Shown: positions 14,840 to 21,699, numbered from the stretch's first letter. The stretch: 22,183 nucleotides of DNA from JBBQWS01 sp038210415 (GCA_038210415.1 JBBQWS010000051.1:1-22183); one strand, 5' to 3'. Notes: generated by a model from the sequence alone, not told the origin. Made by a program: numbers and translations.

Positions 14840-15564
14840 GCCTCATGCAGATCTTCTCGCCCCACCCCGAGGGTCACCTCGGACACCGCGCCGGCTGGCT
14901 GCGTGCCGCTGTCCTAGGTGCCAACGACGGGCTCGTCTCCACGTCCAGCCTGATGGTCGGTGTCGCCACCGCCAGCAGCGCGCACGGTGGCGCCGTCCTC
15001 ACCGCGGGTGTCGCCGGCCTGGCCGCCGGGGCCATGGCGATGGCAGCGGGCGAATGGGTGTCGGTGAGCTCGCAGACCGACGTCGAGCAGGCTGACCTCG
15101 CCCGCGAACGCGTCGAGCTGGTCGCCGACCCGGAGGCCGAGCTCGAGGAGCTGATCCGCATCTACGAGGAGCGCGGGTTGCCGCGCGCGCTCGCCGAGCA
15201 GGTCGGCCGCGAGCTGAGCAAGGGCGACCTCGACACCCTCGTGGCCGTCCACGCCCGCGACGAGCTGGGCCACTCCGAGTCCAGCCAGGCCCGGCCGGGG
15301 CAGGCGGCACTGGCCTCGGCGGGGAGTTTCACCGTCGGCGGGCTGGTCCCCTTCCTCGGCATGATCGGCGCGGTCTCCGGAAGCGTCCGCATCATGCTGA
15401 TCGTCGCCGTCACCGTGGTCGGCCTGGCCGTCGCCGGGCTGCTCGGCGCTCGCGCCGCTGGTACGTCGTGGCGCAAGCCCGTGCTGCGGGTCGTCCTGGG
15501 CGGCTCGGCCGCGATGGCGGTCACCGCACTGGTCGGACACCTCGCCGGGGTAGCCGGCGTCTAG
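14836..15564 (+). CDS. VIT1/CCC1-family iron/manganese transporter
   Basis: A 242-residue protein of the vacuolar iron transporter / CCC1 family. The N-terminal signature RAAVLGANDGLVSTSS leads into membrane segments 1 and 2 (including AAGAMAMAAGEWVSVSSQ). A central acidic, helical region (about 75-150, rich in Glu and Asp) corresponds to the cytoplasmic metal-binding domain. Three more hydrophobic segments follow it to the C-terminus. Plant and yeast members move Fe2+ or Mn2+ out of the cytosol, so bacterial members are usually taken as metal exporters. It is coupled to the ArsR-type gene by a 4-nt overlap, which supports metal-inducible detoxification. It ends 5 bp before the stop of the convergent secreted-protein gene. 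Confidence 0.92.
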   Translation: MSLMQIFSPHPEGHLGHRAGWLRAAVLGANDGLVSTSSLMVGVATASSAHGGAVLTAGVAGLAAGAMAMAAGEWVSVSSQTDVEQADLARERVELVADPEAELEELIRIYEERGLPRALAEQVGRELSKGDLDTLVAVHARDELGHSESSQARPGQAALASAGSFTVGGLVPFLGMIGAVSGSVRIMLIVAVTVVGLAVAGLLGARAAGTSWRKPVLRVVLGGSAAMAVTALVGHLAGVAGV

Positions 15565-15569
15565 CGCCG

Positions 15570-16418
15570 TCAGGCGACGGTGCAGTCGAACATCGGGATC
15601 TGCCAGTTGCCGTTCGCCCCACCCGCGAAGTCGATCTCGAGGTCGGCGTCAAAGTAGCCGCCGAGCGGCGGCAGCACCGGCGGCAGGTTCAGGCGGTAGA
15701 GGTCGCCGTTCGGGTTGTGCCCTGTGACGTCCCACTCGGTGAAGCCGGCATGCAGCCACGACGGGCCGACCAGGCTCGCCAGCCGAGCGCGGGTCGACTC
15801 CACGACCCCTGACTGGGTCTGGGTCACGACGACACCGCTCGGACGGTTGCGCTGGTTCAGCTGGCCGGTGACCGTACGGATCGTGAAGGCCTCGCCGAGC
15901 CCACCGGTGCACGAGAAGCTGCGGGGCCCACTGGGGGTCGACAACCGCGCCGGTCCTCCGGTGACGGTGCAGTCGAACATCGGGATCTGCCAATTGCCGT
16001 CAGCCCCACCCGCGAAGTCGATCTCGAGGTCCGCGTCGAAGAAGCCCCCGTTGCCCGGTAGCACCGGCGGCAGGTTGAGGTGGTAGAGGTCGCCGTTCTG
16101 CGTGTGCCCGGTCACGTCCCACTCGGTGTAACCGGCGTGCAGCCACGACGGGCCGACCAGCGCCGCCTTGCCGGTCCGGTTCGACACCACAGCGCCTGGG
16201 CCCGGCAGGGCCACGATCACGTTGTAGGGCACTGTGCCCGCGGTGAGCAGCCCGGACACCGTCCGGACCGTGAAGGGTTCGCCGAGCCCGCCCGAACAGC
16301 TGAACGACCGTGGCGGCGCAGCCGCTTGGGCCGGAGCGGCCGTGAGGACCAACGGGGCGACCATCCCGAGGGCGGTGGTGAGGACGAGGGTGAGCCGGCG
16401 GAACGGACGGGTTGGCAC
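15570..16418 (-). CDS. Secreted protein with two tandem copies of an unrecognised 116-residue unit
   Basis: A 282-residue exported protein. Residues 1-32 form a signal peptide (basic start, hydrophobic core, end near APAQAA). The rest is two similar units, residues 37-152 and 166-281, each with the same landmarks. These are an opening RSFSC, GGLGE, LVGPSWLHAG, TEWDVTGH, LNLPPVLP, DADLEIDFAGG and a closing NWQIPMFDC. Each unit has exactly two cysteines at its ends (41/150 and 170/279), suggesting a disulfide closing each unit outside the cell. I recognise no known domain or catalytic motif. The GTG start at 16418 is set by a strong GGAGG ribosome site (16424-16428), five bases upstream. The gene is separated by 126 bp from the upstream GGDEF-EAL gene and probably has its own promoter. 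Confidence 0.85.
   Translation of the reverse strand: MPTRPFRRLTLVLTTALGMVAPLVLTAAPAQAAAPPRSFSCSGGLGEPFTVRTVSGLLTAGTVPYNVIVALPGPGAVVSNRTGKAALVGPSWLHAGYTEWDVTGHTQNGDLYHLNLPPVLPGNGGFFDADLEIDFAGGADGNWQIPMFDCTVTGGPARLSTPSGPRSFSCTGGLGEAFTIRTVTGQLNQRNRPSGVVVTQTQSGVVESTRARLASLVGPSWLHAGFTEWDVTGHNPNGDLYRLNLPPVLPPLGGYFDADLEIDFAGGANGNWQIPMFDCTVA
15576..15923 (-). repeat. Direct repeat unit B within the secreted-protein gene
   Basis: This 348-bp stretch encodes the second 116-residue unit and matches unit A (15963-16310) at a constant offset of 387 bp with no length difference. Long nearly identical runs are seen, such as cagtcgaacatcgggatctg at both 15583 and 15970. Best read as an old in-gene duplication. 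Confidence 0.9.
15963..16310 (-). repeat. Direct repeat unit A within the secreted-protein gene
   Basis: First coding copy of the duplicated unit; see unit B at 15576-15923. The first part after the opening Cys has diverged most, and the half from LVGPSWLHAG onward is best preserved. Confidence 0.9.
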
Positions 16419-16503
16419 GGAGACCTCCAGGTGGGCGACGGCGCAAGCACCAGGTTCCACCTCATGTCGGCCCGCCGCTACGAAACAGGGGCGAAGGTCC
16501 TGC

Positions 16504-16521
16504 TCGCCCGCGGGCGGGCGA
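16504..16521 (-). terminator. Possible GC hairpin after the GGDEF-EAL gene
   Basis: TCGCCC and GGGCGA enclose a 6-nt loop, forming a GC-rich stem 23 bp downstream of the GGDEF-EAL stop codon on the minus strand. There is no T-run after it, so it may be only an imperfect terminator or chance in GC-rich DNA. Confidence 0.25.
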
Positions 16522-16544
16522 TCCAAGACGGCCAGCGATGCCGC

Positions 16545-18878
16545 CTATCGCTCGAGCACCCGGAGGTACTCCAGGTCGATCCGGCCGCGGCCGGCGATCT
16601 CGAGGGCACCGGGCAGGTCGACGGGAACGCCGAAGAGGTAGCCCTGGGCGAAGTCGCAGCCGAGGTCGCGCACGGCCTCTGCGCTCTCCCACTTCTCGAC
16701 GCCTTCTGTGGTGACGGTGAGGTGCATGGCGCGCGCCATCGCGATGACGCCCTGCATCAGGGCGAGTGAACGAGGGTTGTTCAGCTCGCGGACGAACAGC
16801 TTGTCGATCTTGAGGATGTCGACGGGCAGCCGGTGCAGGTACCCCACCGACGAGTACCCCGTGCCGAAGTCGTCGACCGCGAGCAGGGCGCCACACGCCT
16901 TGAGCCGGTGCAAGGCGGAGATGGTCGGCCCGTCGTCCCCCAGCAGCAAGCCCTCGGTGAGCTCGAGCACGAGGGGAACTTCGCGGTGCTCCCGCAGCAG
17001 CGCGGAGACCCGGTCGGCCAGCCCGGGGTCGGTCACCTGCATCGCGGACAGGTTGACCGAAAGGCGCAGTGGTCGGCCGGCCCGGGCGCTGAGCAGCCGA
17101 CCTCCGAGGTGGGCGCGTTCCAGGATCTGCAGGCCGAGGGTCCGGATCAGGCCCAGGCGTTCGGCGACGGGGATGAAGGTGTCGGGTGGGATGACGCCGA
17201 GATGGGGATGCGTCCATCGCGCCAGGGCCTCGAACCCGTTGACCACGCCCGTGTTCAGGTCGACCACCGGTTGGTAGTGGACGTTGATCTGCTCCTCGCG
17301 CACGGCGACCCGCAGCGCGGACTCCAGCTCCAGGCGCATCAGGTCGTCTGCGCGCATCGAAGGGACGAAGCGTTCGGTGCGTCCCTTGCCCAGGGCCTTG
17401 GCGGCGTACATCGCCGTGTCCGCACTGTTGAGCAGCTGCTCGGCACTGAGGTGCTCGGTGTCGGCGTACGCGATGCCGATGCTGGCCTGCACCCGGATCT
17501 CGTGCCCGGAGGACTGGAAGACGGGGACGAGCGCGTCGAGAAGTCGCTGGGCGACCTCCTCGGCCTGCGCCGACCGGTTGAGACTGTCGAGCAGGATCCC
17601 GAACTCGTCACCGCCGAGTCGTGCTGCGGTGTCCTCCGGTCGCAGGCAGCTGCGGACCCGGTCGGCGACGGCGACGAGCAAACGGTCCCCGGCTTCGTGG
17701 CCGAGCAGGTCGTTGACCTCCTTGAACCCGTCGAGGTCGCAGTACAGGACGGCGACGATCCGTTGCGGGCTGCGGCGGGCCAGGGCGTGCGTCAGCCGGT
17801 CCGCGAACACCGCTCGGTTGTGCAGACCGGTGAGGACGTCGTGACGAGCCAGGTACCGCATCTCGTCGGACAGCTGGCGCCGCCCCAGCGCCGCGACGCC
17901 GACAGCGACGAGCGCCTCTAGCGCGGCCTGGTCGTCCTCGTCGAAGTCCTGGCTGCTGGTCATCCGGCGGACCACGAGGAAGCGGGTCGGCTGCCCCGCG
18001 AGCTCGACGGCTGCACCGATCTCGGGCGGGACGGCAGGTGTCTCGCGGAGCACCGCTTCACTGTGCCGCAGCGTCCGTTCGGCCTTCGACACGAGCGCGG
18101 ACTCGATCTGGGCCTCGTCCGTCCAGTCCGGTGCCTGCGTGGCCGCCTCGAGGAGCCCGCTGAGCCGTCCTTGGGCGAGCTTCGTCCGGCTCACGGAGGC
18201 GACCGCGACGAGGATCGTCCCCACGGGTACGAGCAGCAGGAACAAGGTCCAGGCCGGGAGGCTGCGCTGCATCAGGGCGGCCAGGTAGCCGAGGGTGTCG
18301 ACGCCGACGAAGCAAGCCAGGCCGAGCGGCACCGAACGCCAACGCAGAACCTCGGCGATCGAGCAGCCGTCCTCGAGAGCCAGCGACCCCGCCGTCATCA
18401 GCAGGTCGAAGATGAAGTAGACCGCACAGCCGAGCATCACGGCCAGCAGCTCGAGCGCCTCGTGGTCGGTGCCTGCTCCGACCGACGAGAAGACCAGGAC
18501 GAAGAGGCCGCCGCCCTGGATGGTCAACCCGATGTTGAAGACCCGAGACCGCCACGCCTTGCGCGAGGTCGCGTTCGCGATGGTGGTGCCCATGGCCCAC
18601 AGGGCCAGCGCCTCGATCGGTGGAGCGGACAGGACGAGGAAGACCAGCGCGCAGGTCTCGAAGCCGATGACGATGTCGCCGGACTTGTGGGTAAGGACGA
18701 GCGGGAACCGCGACATCACGACGATCAGGGCCATCGCGACGACCCCTGCGGCGTTCGTGGTCCCGCCGCCGGCCAGCCAGACCACGACGCTGGGCACGGC
18801 CACGCCCACCCCGACGGCGAGGATCGCCAGGTCGAGGCGGACGGCCAGGGCCGTTCGGCGCGCAGCGGTCAGCGGCAC
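16545..18878 (-). CDS. Membrane-anchored GGDEF-EAL cyclic-di-GMP signalling protein
   Basis: A 777-residue protein. The N-terminal 230 residues hold about seven or eight hydrophobic segments, an integral membrane sensor region of a MASE-like kind. A linker of about 100 residues (231-340) may be a degenerate GAF domain. The GGDEF domain (about 342-505) has GGDEF at 422-426 and inhibitory-site RPED at 413-416. The EAL domain (about 515-765) keeps EAL (550-552), Asn609, Glu639, DDFG (669-672), Lys690, EGVE (725-728) and Gln745. Both activities therefore look possible. I took GTG 18878 as start because GAGGGGG precedes it by 4 nt. An ATG at 18962 would add 28 polar residues and intrude on the promoter of the divergent gene. 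The signal sensed is unknown. Confidence 0.9.
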   Translation of the reverse strand: MPLTAARRTALAVRLDLAILAVGVGVAVPSVVVWLAGGGTTNAAGVVAMALIVVMSRFPLVLTHKSGDIVIGFETCALVFLVLSAPPIEALALWAMGTTIANATSRKAWRSRVFNIGLTIQGGGLFVLVFSSVGAGTDHEALELLAVMLGCAVYFIFDLLMTAGSLALEDGCSIAEVLRWRSVPLGLACFVGVDTLGYLAALMQRSLPAWTLFLLLVPVGTILVAVASVSRTKLAQGRLSGLLEAATQAPDWTDEAQIESALVSKAERTLRHSEAVLRETPAVPPEIGAAVELAGQPTRFLVVRRMTSSQDFDEDDQAALEALVAVGVAALGRRQLSDEMRYLARHDVLTGLHNRAVFADRLTHALARRSPQRIVAVLYCDLDGFKEVNDLLGHEAGDRLLVAVADRVRSCLRPEDTAARLGGDEFGILLDSLNRSAQAEEVAQRLLDALVPVFQSSGHEIRVQASIGIAYADTEHLSAEQLLNSADTAMYAAKALGKGRTERFVPSMRADDLMRLELESALRVAVREEQINVHYQPVVDLNTGVVNGFEALARWTHPHLGVIPPDTFIPVAERLGLIRTLGLQILERAHLGGRLLSARAGRPLRLSVNLSAMQVTDPGLADRVSALLREHREVPLVLELTEGLLLGDDGPTISALHRLKACGALLAVDDFGTGYSSVGYLHRLPVDILKIDKLFVRELNNPRSLALMQGVIAMARAMHLTVTTEGVEKWESAEAVRDLGCDFAQGYLFGVPVDLPGALEIAGRGRIDLEYLRVLER

Positions 18879-18987
18879 GTGCCCCCTCGGGTGTGCGTGA
18901 AGGCGATCTGCCTCACTTTCGTTTCGACGTGTGCCCGCGGCTCCTTGAGGGTGGGACATACTTGGAGCCGAGGGTCGGAGGCCACCC

Positions 18988-19443
18988 ATGGACGTTGTCG
19001 CGCAGCTCGAGAAGCTCAAGCCGAACGTCGTCGATGACGCCTGGGCTACGGTCGAGCACTCCCACGCGGCTCACTACGAGGACGCCGGCGAGCGGGTCAC
19101 CCGGCAGCGCCTCTCGGACCTGTACGACCTGGTCGTCACCGCTATCAAAGATCGCGACCTGACGCCGGTGACGACGTATGCCGGGTCCCTCGCCCAGGAG
19201 CGGTTCAACGCGGGATTCGGCATCTCCGAGGTGCAGACCGCGTTCAACGCGATCGAGGGGGCGACCTGGCGGGGACTGCTCGCCGCGGGACCGGCGGTCG
19301 ACGTGGTCGAAGCGATCGGCCTGCTCAGCACCGTGCTCGGCGCCGGCAAGGACGAGCTCGCCCGCAGCTACGTGTCGCTCGCCGCCCGGCGCAGCGTCCC
19401 CTCGCTGGACCTGTCGGCGATGTTCGGAGGAACTACCTCGTGA
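18988..19443 (+). CDS. Small helical protein resembling the RsbR/RsbRD N-terminal sensor domain
   Basis: A 151-residue all-helical protein without membrane segments or signal peptide. Its pattern (an early DDAWATVEHS helix, then RLSDLYDLVVTAI, then LAQERFNAGFGISEVQTAFNAIE, then a long C-terminal helix) resembles the globin-like RsbRD N-terminal domain. That domain serves as sensor in stressosome and related regulators. No STAS domain follows, so it is a stand-alone module. A GGAGG ribosome site lies 6 nt before the ATG, and CATACT (18957-18962) could be a -10. It is divergent from the membrane GGDEF-EAL gene across 109 bp, which hints at shared signalling, but this is inference. Family assignment is by eye and tentative. 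The 3' end overlaps the next, convergent gene by 11 bp. Confidence 0.75.
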   Translation: MDVVAQLEKLKPNVVDDAWATVEHSHAAHYEDAGERVTRQRLSDLYDLVVTAIKDRDLTPVTTYAGSLAQERFNAGFGISEVQTAFNAIEGATWRGLLAAGPAVDVVEAIGLLSTVLGAGKDELARSYVSLAARRSVPSLDLSAMFGGTTS

Positions 19444-19762
19444 CCCTTACGTTGCCGCAGCTGTAGTCGTAGCGCTGGTCGACAGCGGGTCCGATGGACA
19501 CCTCTGCGGAGCCCTTGGCCCGGGCGAGGAACTGGTCCACCCCGCGCATCATGTCGTCGACCGTTCCGGCCGCGACGATCTCGACGGTGACCTGGGGATG
19601 GGCGGTCTCATCGGGCTGGTACTCGTACGGCCCGATCAGGTCGACATTCACGTCGGCGTGCCGCAGGGTCTGGGCCAGCAACGCGGCGCGCGCGGGAGGG
19701 CCGTGGTAGACGAGGTGCCGGGTCTCGATCGGCGCGGGCTGCTCTTCGGTGAGTCCAGTCAT
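19433..19762 (-). CDS. Hypothetical protein, 109 residues
   Basis: I do not recognise this protein. It is soluble, with no signal peptide, and contains HLVYHGPPARAALLAQ followed by a helix, alternating strands (VNVDLIGPYEY, VTVEIVAAG) and a helix DDMMRGVDQFLARA. This suggests a small alpha/beta fold. One cysteine lies near the C-terminus (DYSCGNVRV). Coding status is supported by the start: a TAGCGT -10 box sits exactly 6 nt before the ATG at 19762, the leaderless pattern used elsewhere in this window. Its promoter faces away from that of the AhpD-like gene, and the two start codons are 66 bp apart. Confidence 0.65.
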   Translation of the reverse strand: MTGLTEEQPAPIETRHLVYHGPPARAALLAQTLRHADVNVDLIGPYEYQPDETAHPQVTVEIVAAGTVDDMMRGVDQFLARAKGSAEVSIGPAVDQRYDYSCGNVRVTR

Positions 19763-19768
19763 GCTTCG

Positions 19769-19774
19769 ACGCTA
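19769..19774 (-). promoter_or_regulatory. -10 box of the 109-residue hypothetical gene (leaderless)
   Basis: On the minus strand TAGCGT matches TANNNT and is followed by CGAAGC (6 nt) and the ATG at 19762. No convincing -35 at normal spacing. Confidence 0.5.
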
Positions 19775-19803
19775 CGCCTCGACCAGGGTTTGGCCTACCA
19801 AAG

Positions 19804-19817
19804 TACCCCGGGGGGTA
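19804..19817. promoter_or_regulatory. CsoR/CstR-type operator before the AhpD-like gene
   Basis: TACCCC-GG-GGGGTA is an inverted repeat of the kind bound by CsoR-family (DUF156) tetramers. Its last TA is the first TA of the TATAAT -10 box of the AhpD-like gene, so a bound repressor would block RNA polymerase. A near-copy precedes the CsoR-like gene at 20488-20501. Confidence 0.75.
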
Positions 19818-19821
19818 TAAT
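19816..19821 (+). promoter_or_regulatory. Consensus -10 box of the AhpD-like gene (leaderless)
   Basis: A perfect TATAAT lies 7 nt (CCGGTCT) before the ATG at 19829, so the mRNA is predicted to begin at the start codon. TTGGCC (19790-19795) is the best -35 candidate, but its 20-bp spacer is long. A strong -10 combined with an operator suits a promoter kept off by a repressor. Confidence 0.7.
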
Positions 19822-19828
19822 CCGGTCT

Positions 19829-20203
19829 ATGAGAGATGATGCACACGGCCAGGCCGTCCTCAGTGAGCTGAACCCGCTGCACCGCGAGCTGAGGCGAGCC
19901 ATCCCGGACGTCTACAAGGGGTTCCACGAACTGCATGCGGCAGCGTTCGCCCCTGGCGCGCTGGACGTGCGGACCAAGGAGCTGATCGCCCTGGCGGTCG
20001 GCGTCGTCGAGGGCTGCGACGGCTGCATCGCCTCGCACGCCCAAGCCGCGGCCAAGGCGGGTGCCACGAAGCAGGAGGCGGCCGAAGCCATCGGCGTCAC
20101 CTTCCTCATGAAGGGCGGGCCGGCCACGATCTACGGGCCGCGAGCGTACGCGGCGTTCTGCGAGTTCGCCGACCCGAGATCGGCCGAAGTCTCAGGCGAG
20201 TGA
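19829..20203 (+). CDS. AhpD-like / carboxymuconolactone-decarboxylase-family CxxC protein
   Basis: A 124-residue helical protein of the AhpD-like family. The redox motif is GCDGCIASHA, with Cys63, Cys66 and His70. This equals the CxxC...H site through which AhpD-type proteins carry out thiol-disulfide exchange and peroxide reduction. The surrounding KELIALAVGVVEG and the following AAAKAGATKQEAAEAI are family hallmarks. The ATG at 19829 is supported by a TATAAT box 7 nt upstream; the much longer open frame to the left is not coding. A CsoR/CstR-type operator overlaps that box, so the gene is probably derepressed when the neighbouring repressor senses its signal. A role in handling peroxide or sulfane-sulfur stress is inference. 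The tail ends 12 bp from the repressor's stop codon (the genes converge). Confidence 0.92.
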   Translation: MRDDAHGQAVLSELNPLHRELRRAIPDVYKGFHELHAAAFAPGALDVRTKELIALAVGVVEGCDGCIASHAQAAAKAGATKQEAAEAIGVTFLMKGGPATIYGPRAYAAFCEFADPRSAEVSGE

Positions 20204-20458
20204 CAGGAAGAGCTTCTCCATCTTCTGGGTGTCGAGGGTGGTCTCGCCCGCGCCGTCGACCAGGCACTGCTTGAGGCCGGCCGCGATGACCGCGAACCCG
20301 GCCCGGTCGAGCGCCTTGCTCACCGCGGCCAGCTGGGTGACGACGTCCTCGCAGTCGCGCCCCTCCTCGATCATCTTCAGCACGCCGCCGATCTGACCCT
20401 GCGCGCGGCGGAGCCGCTTGAGGACCGGCTCCATCTCGTCCTGCGCCAGCACGACCAT
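20192..20458 (-). CDS. CsoR-family (DUF156) repressor, CstR-like variant
   Basis: An 88-residue all-helical regulator with the family core RLRRAQGQIGGVLKMIEEG and EDVVTQLAAVSKAL. CsoR binds Cu(I) with Cys36-His61-Cys65. Here Cys36 and Cys65 are at identical positions but residue 61 is Gly, so the copper site is incomplete. Loss of that His with both Cys kept is the pattern of CstR, which forms di- or trisulfide cross-links with persulfides. A reactive-sulfur sensor is therefore more likely than a copper sensor (inference). ATG 20458 is chosen because GAAGGAG (20464-20470) lies five bases upstream; an in-frame ATG at 20488 falls inside the -10 box and operator. It is probably self-repressed through the operator at 20488-20501 and also controls the AhpD-like gene. 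Confidence 0.92.
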   Translation of the reverse strand: MVVLAQDEMEPVLKRLRRAQGQIGGVLKMIEEGRDCEDVVTQLAAVSKALDRAGFAVIAAGLKQCLVDGAGETTLDTQKMEKLFLSLA

Positions 20459-20483
20459 GTCTGCTCCTTCTCCGTGAGGGTTC

Positions 20484-20489
20484 ACCATA
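20484..20489 (-). promoter_or_regulatory. -10 box of the CsoR-like gene
   Basis: On the minus strand TATGGT fits TANNNT. Its first TA is the end of the operator at 20488-20501, exactly as at the AhpD-like promoter. Transcription would start about 20 nt before the ATG at 20458, leaving room for the GAAGGAG ribosome site. Confidence 0.55.
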
Positions 20490-20501
20490 CCCTCGGGGGT
20501 A
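20488..20501. promoter_or_regulatory. CsoR/CstR-type operator before the CsoR-like gene
   Basis: TACCCT-CG-GGGGTA has one mismatch in the inverted repeat and the same half-sites and 2-bp centre as the site at 19804-19817. It is placed for autoregulation. It also lies 55 bp upstream of the divergent acyl-CoA dehydrogenase start and might influence that gene. Confidence 0.72.
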
Positions 20502-20556
20502 CTCAGCGCCTGCTCTGGTGCGACAGTGGGGAGGACCTGATGGACGAGGAGCGGCC

Positions 20557-21699
20557 ATGAGCGCCTGGGACACCGAGGAACGTCAAGCGCTGCGCGCGTC
20601 CGTGCGGCGGTTCGCCGAGCAGAAGCTGTTGCCCGACCTCGAGACCTGGGAGGAGCAAGGTGTCATCCCGCGTTCGGTTCACCGGGCCGCGGCCGAAGCC
20701 GGGCTGCTCGGCATCGGGTTCGCCGAGGACGTCGGTGGCTGCGGTGGCAACGCGATCGACGCTCTGGTCGTCGCGGAGGAGATCATCCTGGCCGGCGGGT
20801 CGTCCGGGTTGGTCGCTGCCCTGTTCACCCATGGGATCGGGTTGCCACATCTGGTGGCCGCTGGTGATCCTGTTCTGGTCGATCGTGTGGCCCGGCCCGT
20901 TCTCGCGGGTGCCAAGATCGTGTCGCTGGCCGTCACCGAGCCCGGCGGCGGCTCCGACGTGGCGGGGCTGCGCACCAGGGCCGAGCGCGACGGGGACTGC
21001 TACGTCGTCACCGGCTCGAAGATGTACATCACTTCTGGCACTCGCGCGGACTTCTTCACGACTGCCGTCCGCACCGGGGGCGAGGGCGCGGGGGGCATCT
21101 CGTTGCTGGTCGTCGACCGCGACCTGCCCGGTGTCTCAGTGTCCGGACCGTTGAAGAAGATGGGCTGGCTCTGCTCCGACACGGCCGAGCTGACCTTCGA
21201 CCACGTACGGGTGCCGACGGCGAGCCTCGTCGGTGTCGAGAGCTCCGGCTTCCTCGCGATCATGACGCAGTTCGCGGCGGAGCGGCTCAGCATCGCGGTG
21301 CAGGCGTACGCGACCGCCCAGCGGTGCCTTGACCTCACGATCCGGTTCGTCAACGAGCGAGAGACCTTCGGGCGTCCCCTGGTGACCCGACAGGTCGTCC
21401 GGCACCGGCTCGCCGACATGGCGCGTGACATCGACGTGGCGCGCACCTACACGCGCGCCGTGATCGACGACTGGTTGGCCGGCGACGACGTGCTGATGCG
21501 CGTGGCGATGGCGAAGAACACCGCGGTTGCTGCCTGCGATCGAGTCGTCGACGCCGCCGTGCAGCTGCACGGTGGGCAGGGGTACATGCGCGAGAGCGAG
21601 GTCGAGCGGCACTACCGCGACAGCCGGATCCTGGGCATCGGCGGCGGCACGACCGAGATCATGACGGAGATCGTCGCGAAGCTGCTGCTGGCGCCCTAG
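20557..21699 (+). CDS. Acyl-CoA dehydrogenase family flavoenzyme
   Basis: A 380-residue FAD enzyme with the usual three-part fold. The N-terminal helices include RRFAEQKLLPDLETWE, the middle domain has TEPGGGSD (127-134), and the C-terminal helices have NERETFGRPL and AVQLHGGQGYMRE. The Glu that acts as base in medium-chain enzymes (the E of YEGTSEI) is Gly363 here (IGGGTTEI). Glu242 in AAERLSIA sits where isovaleryl-CoA-type and long-chain enzymes have their alternative base, so the enzyme may still be active. Substrate chain length or branching cannot be told. The ATG at 20557 follows a GAGGAG ribosome site by 6 nt. The gene is divergent from the CsoR-like gene across 98 bp; no partner beta-oxidation gene is in view. 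Confidence 0.92.
   Translation: MSAWDTEERQALRASVRRFAEQKLLPDLETWEEQGVIPRSVHRAAAEAGLLGIGFAEDVGGCGGNAIDALVVAEEIILAGGSSGLVAALFTHGIGLPHLVAAGDPVLVDRVARPVLAGAKIVSLAVTEPGGGSDVAGLRTRAERDGDCYVVTGSKMYITSGTRADFFTTAVRTGGEGAGGISLLVVDRDLPGVSVSGPLKKMGWLCSDTAELTFDHVRVPTASLVGVESSGFLAIMTQFAAERLSIAVQAYATAQRCLDLTIRFVNERETFGRPLVTRQVVRHRLADMARDIDVARTYTRAVIDDWLAGDDVLMRVAMAKNTAVAACDRVVDAAVQLHGGQGYMRESEVERHYRDSRILGIGGGTTEIMTEIVAKLLLAP

Noticed and set aside
18919..18960. Stress-sigma (GTTT...GGGTAT) promoter before the RsbR-N-like gene
   Set aside because: GTTT at 18921 is present, but no GGGTAT-like element occurs at the required 15-17 bp spacing.
18881..19019. N-terminal extension of the membrane GGDEF-EAL protein to an ATG at 18962 or 19019
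   Set aside because: The added residues are polar and precede a clear GTG with a ribosome site; the longest version would overlap the start of the divergent gene.
20459..20488. ATG at 20488 as start of the CsoR-like protein
   Set aside because: It lies within the -10 box and operator, while the ATG at 20458 has a strong ribosome site and gives family-standard Cys36/Cys65 numbering.
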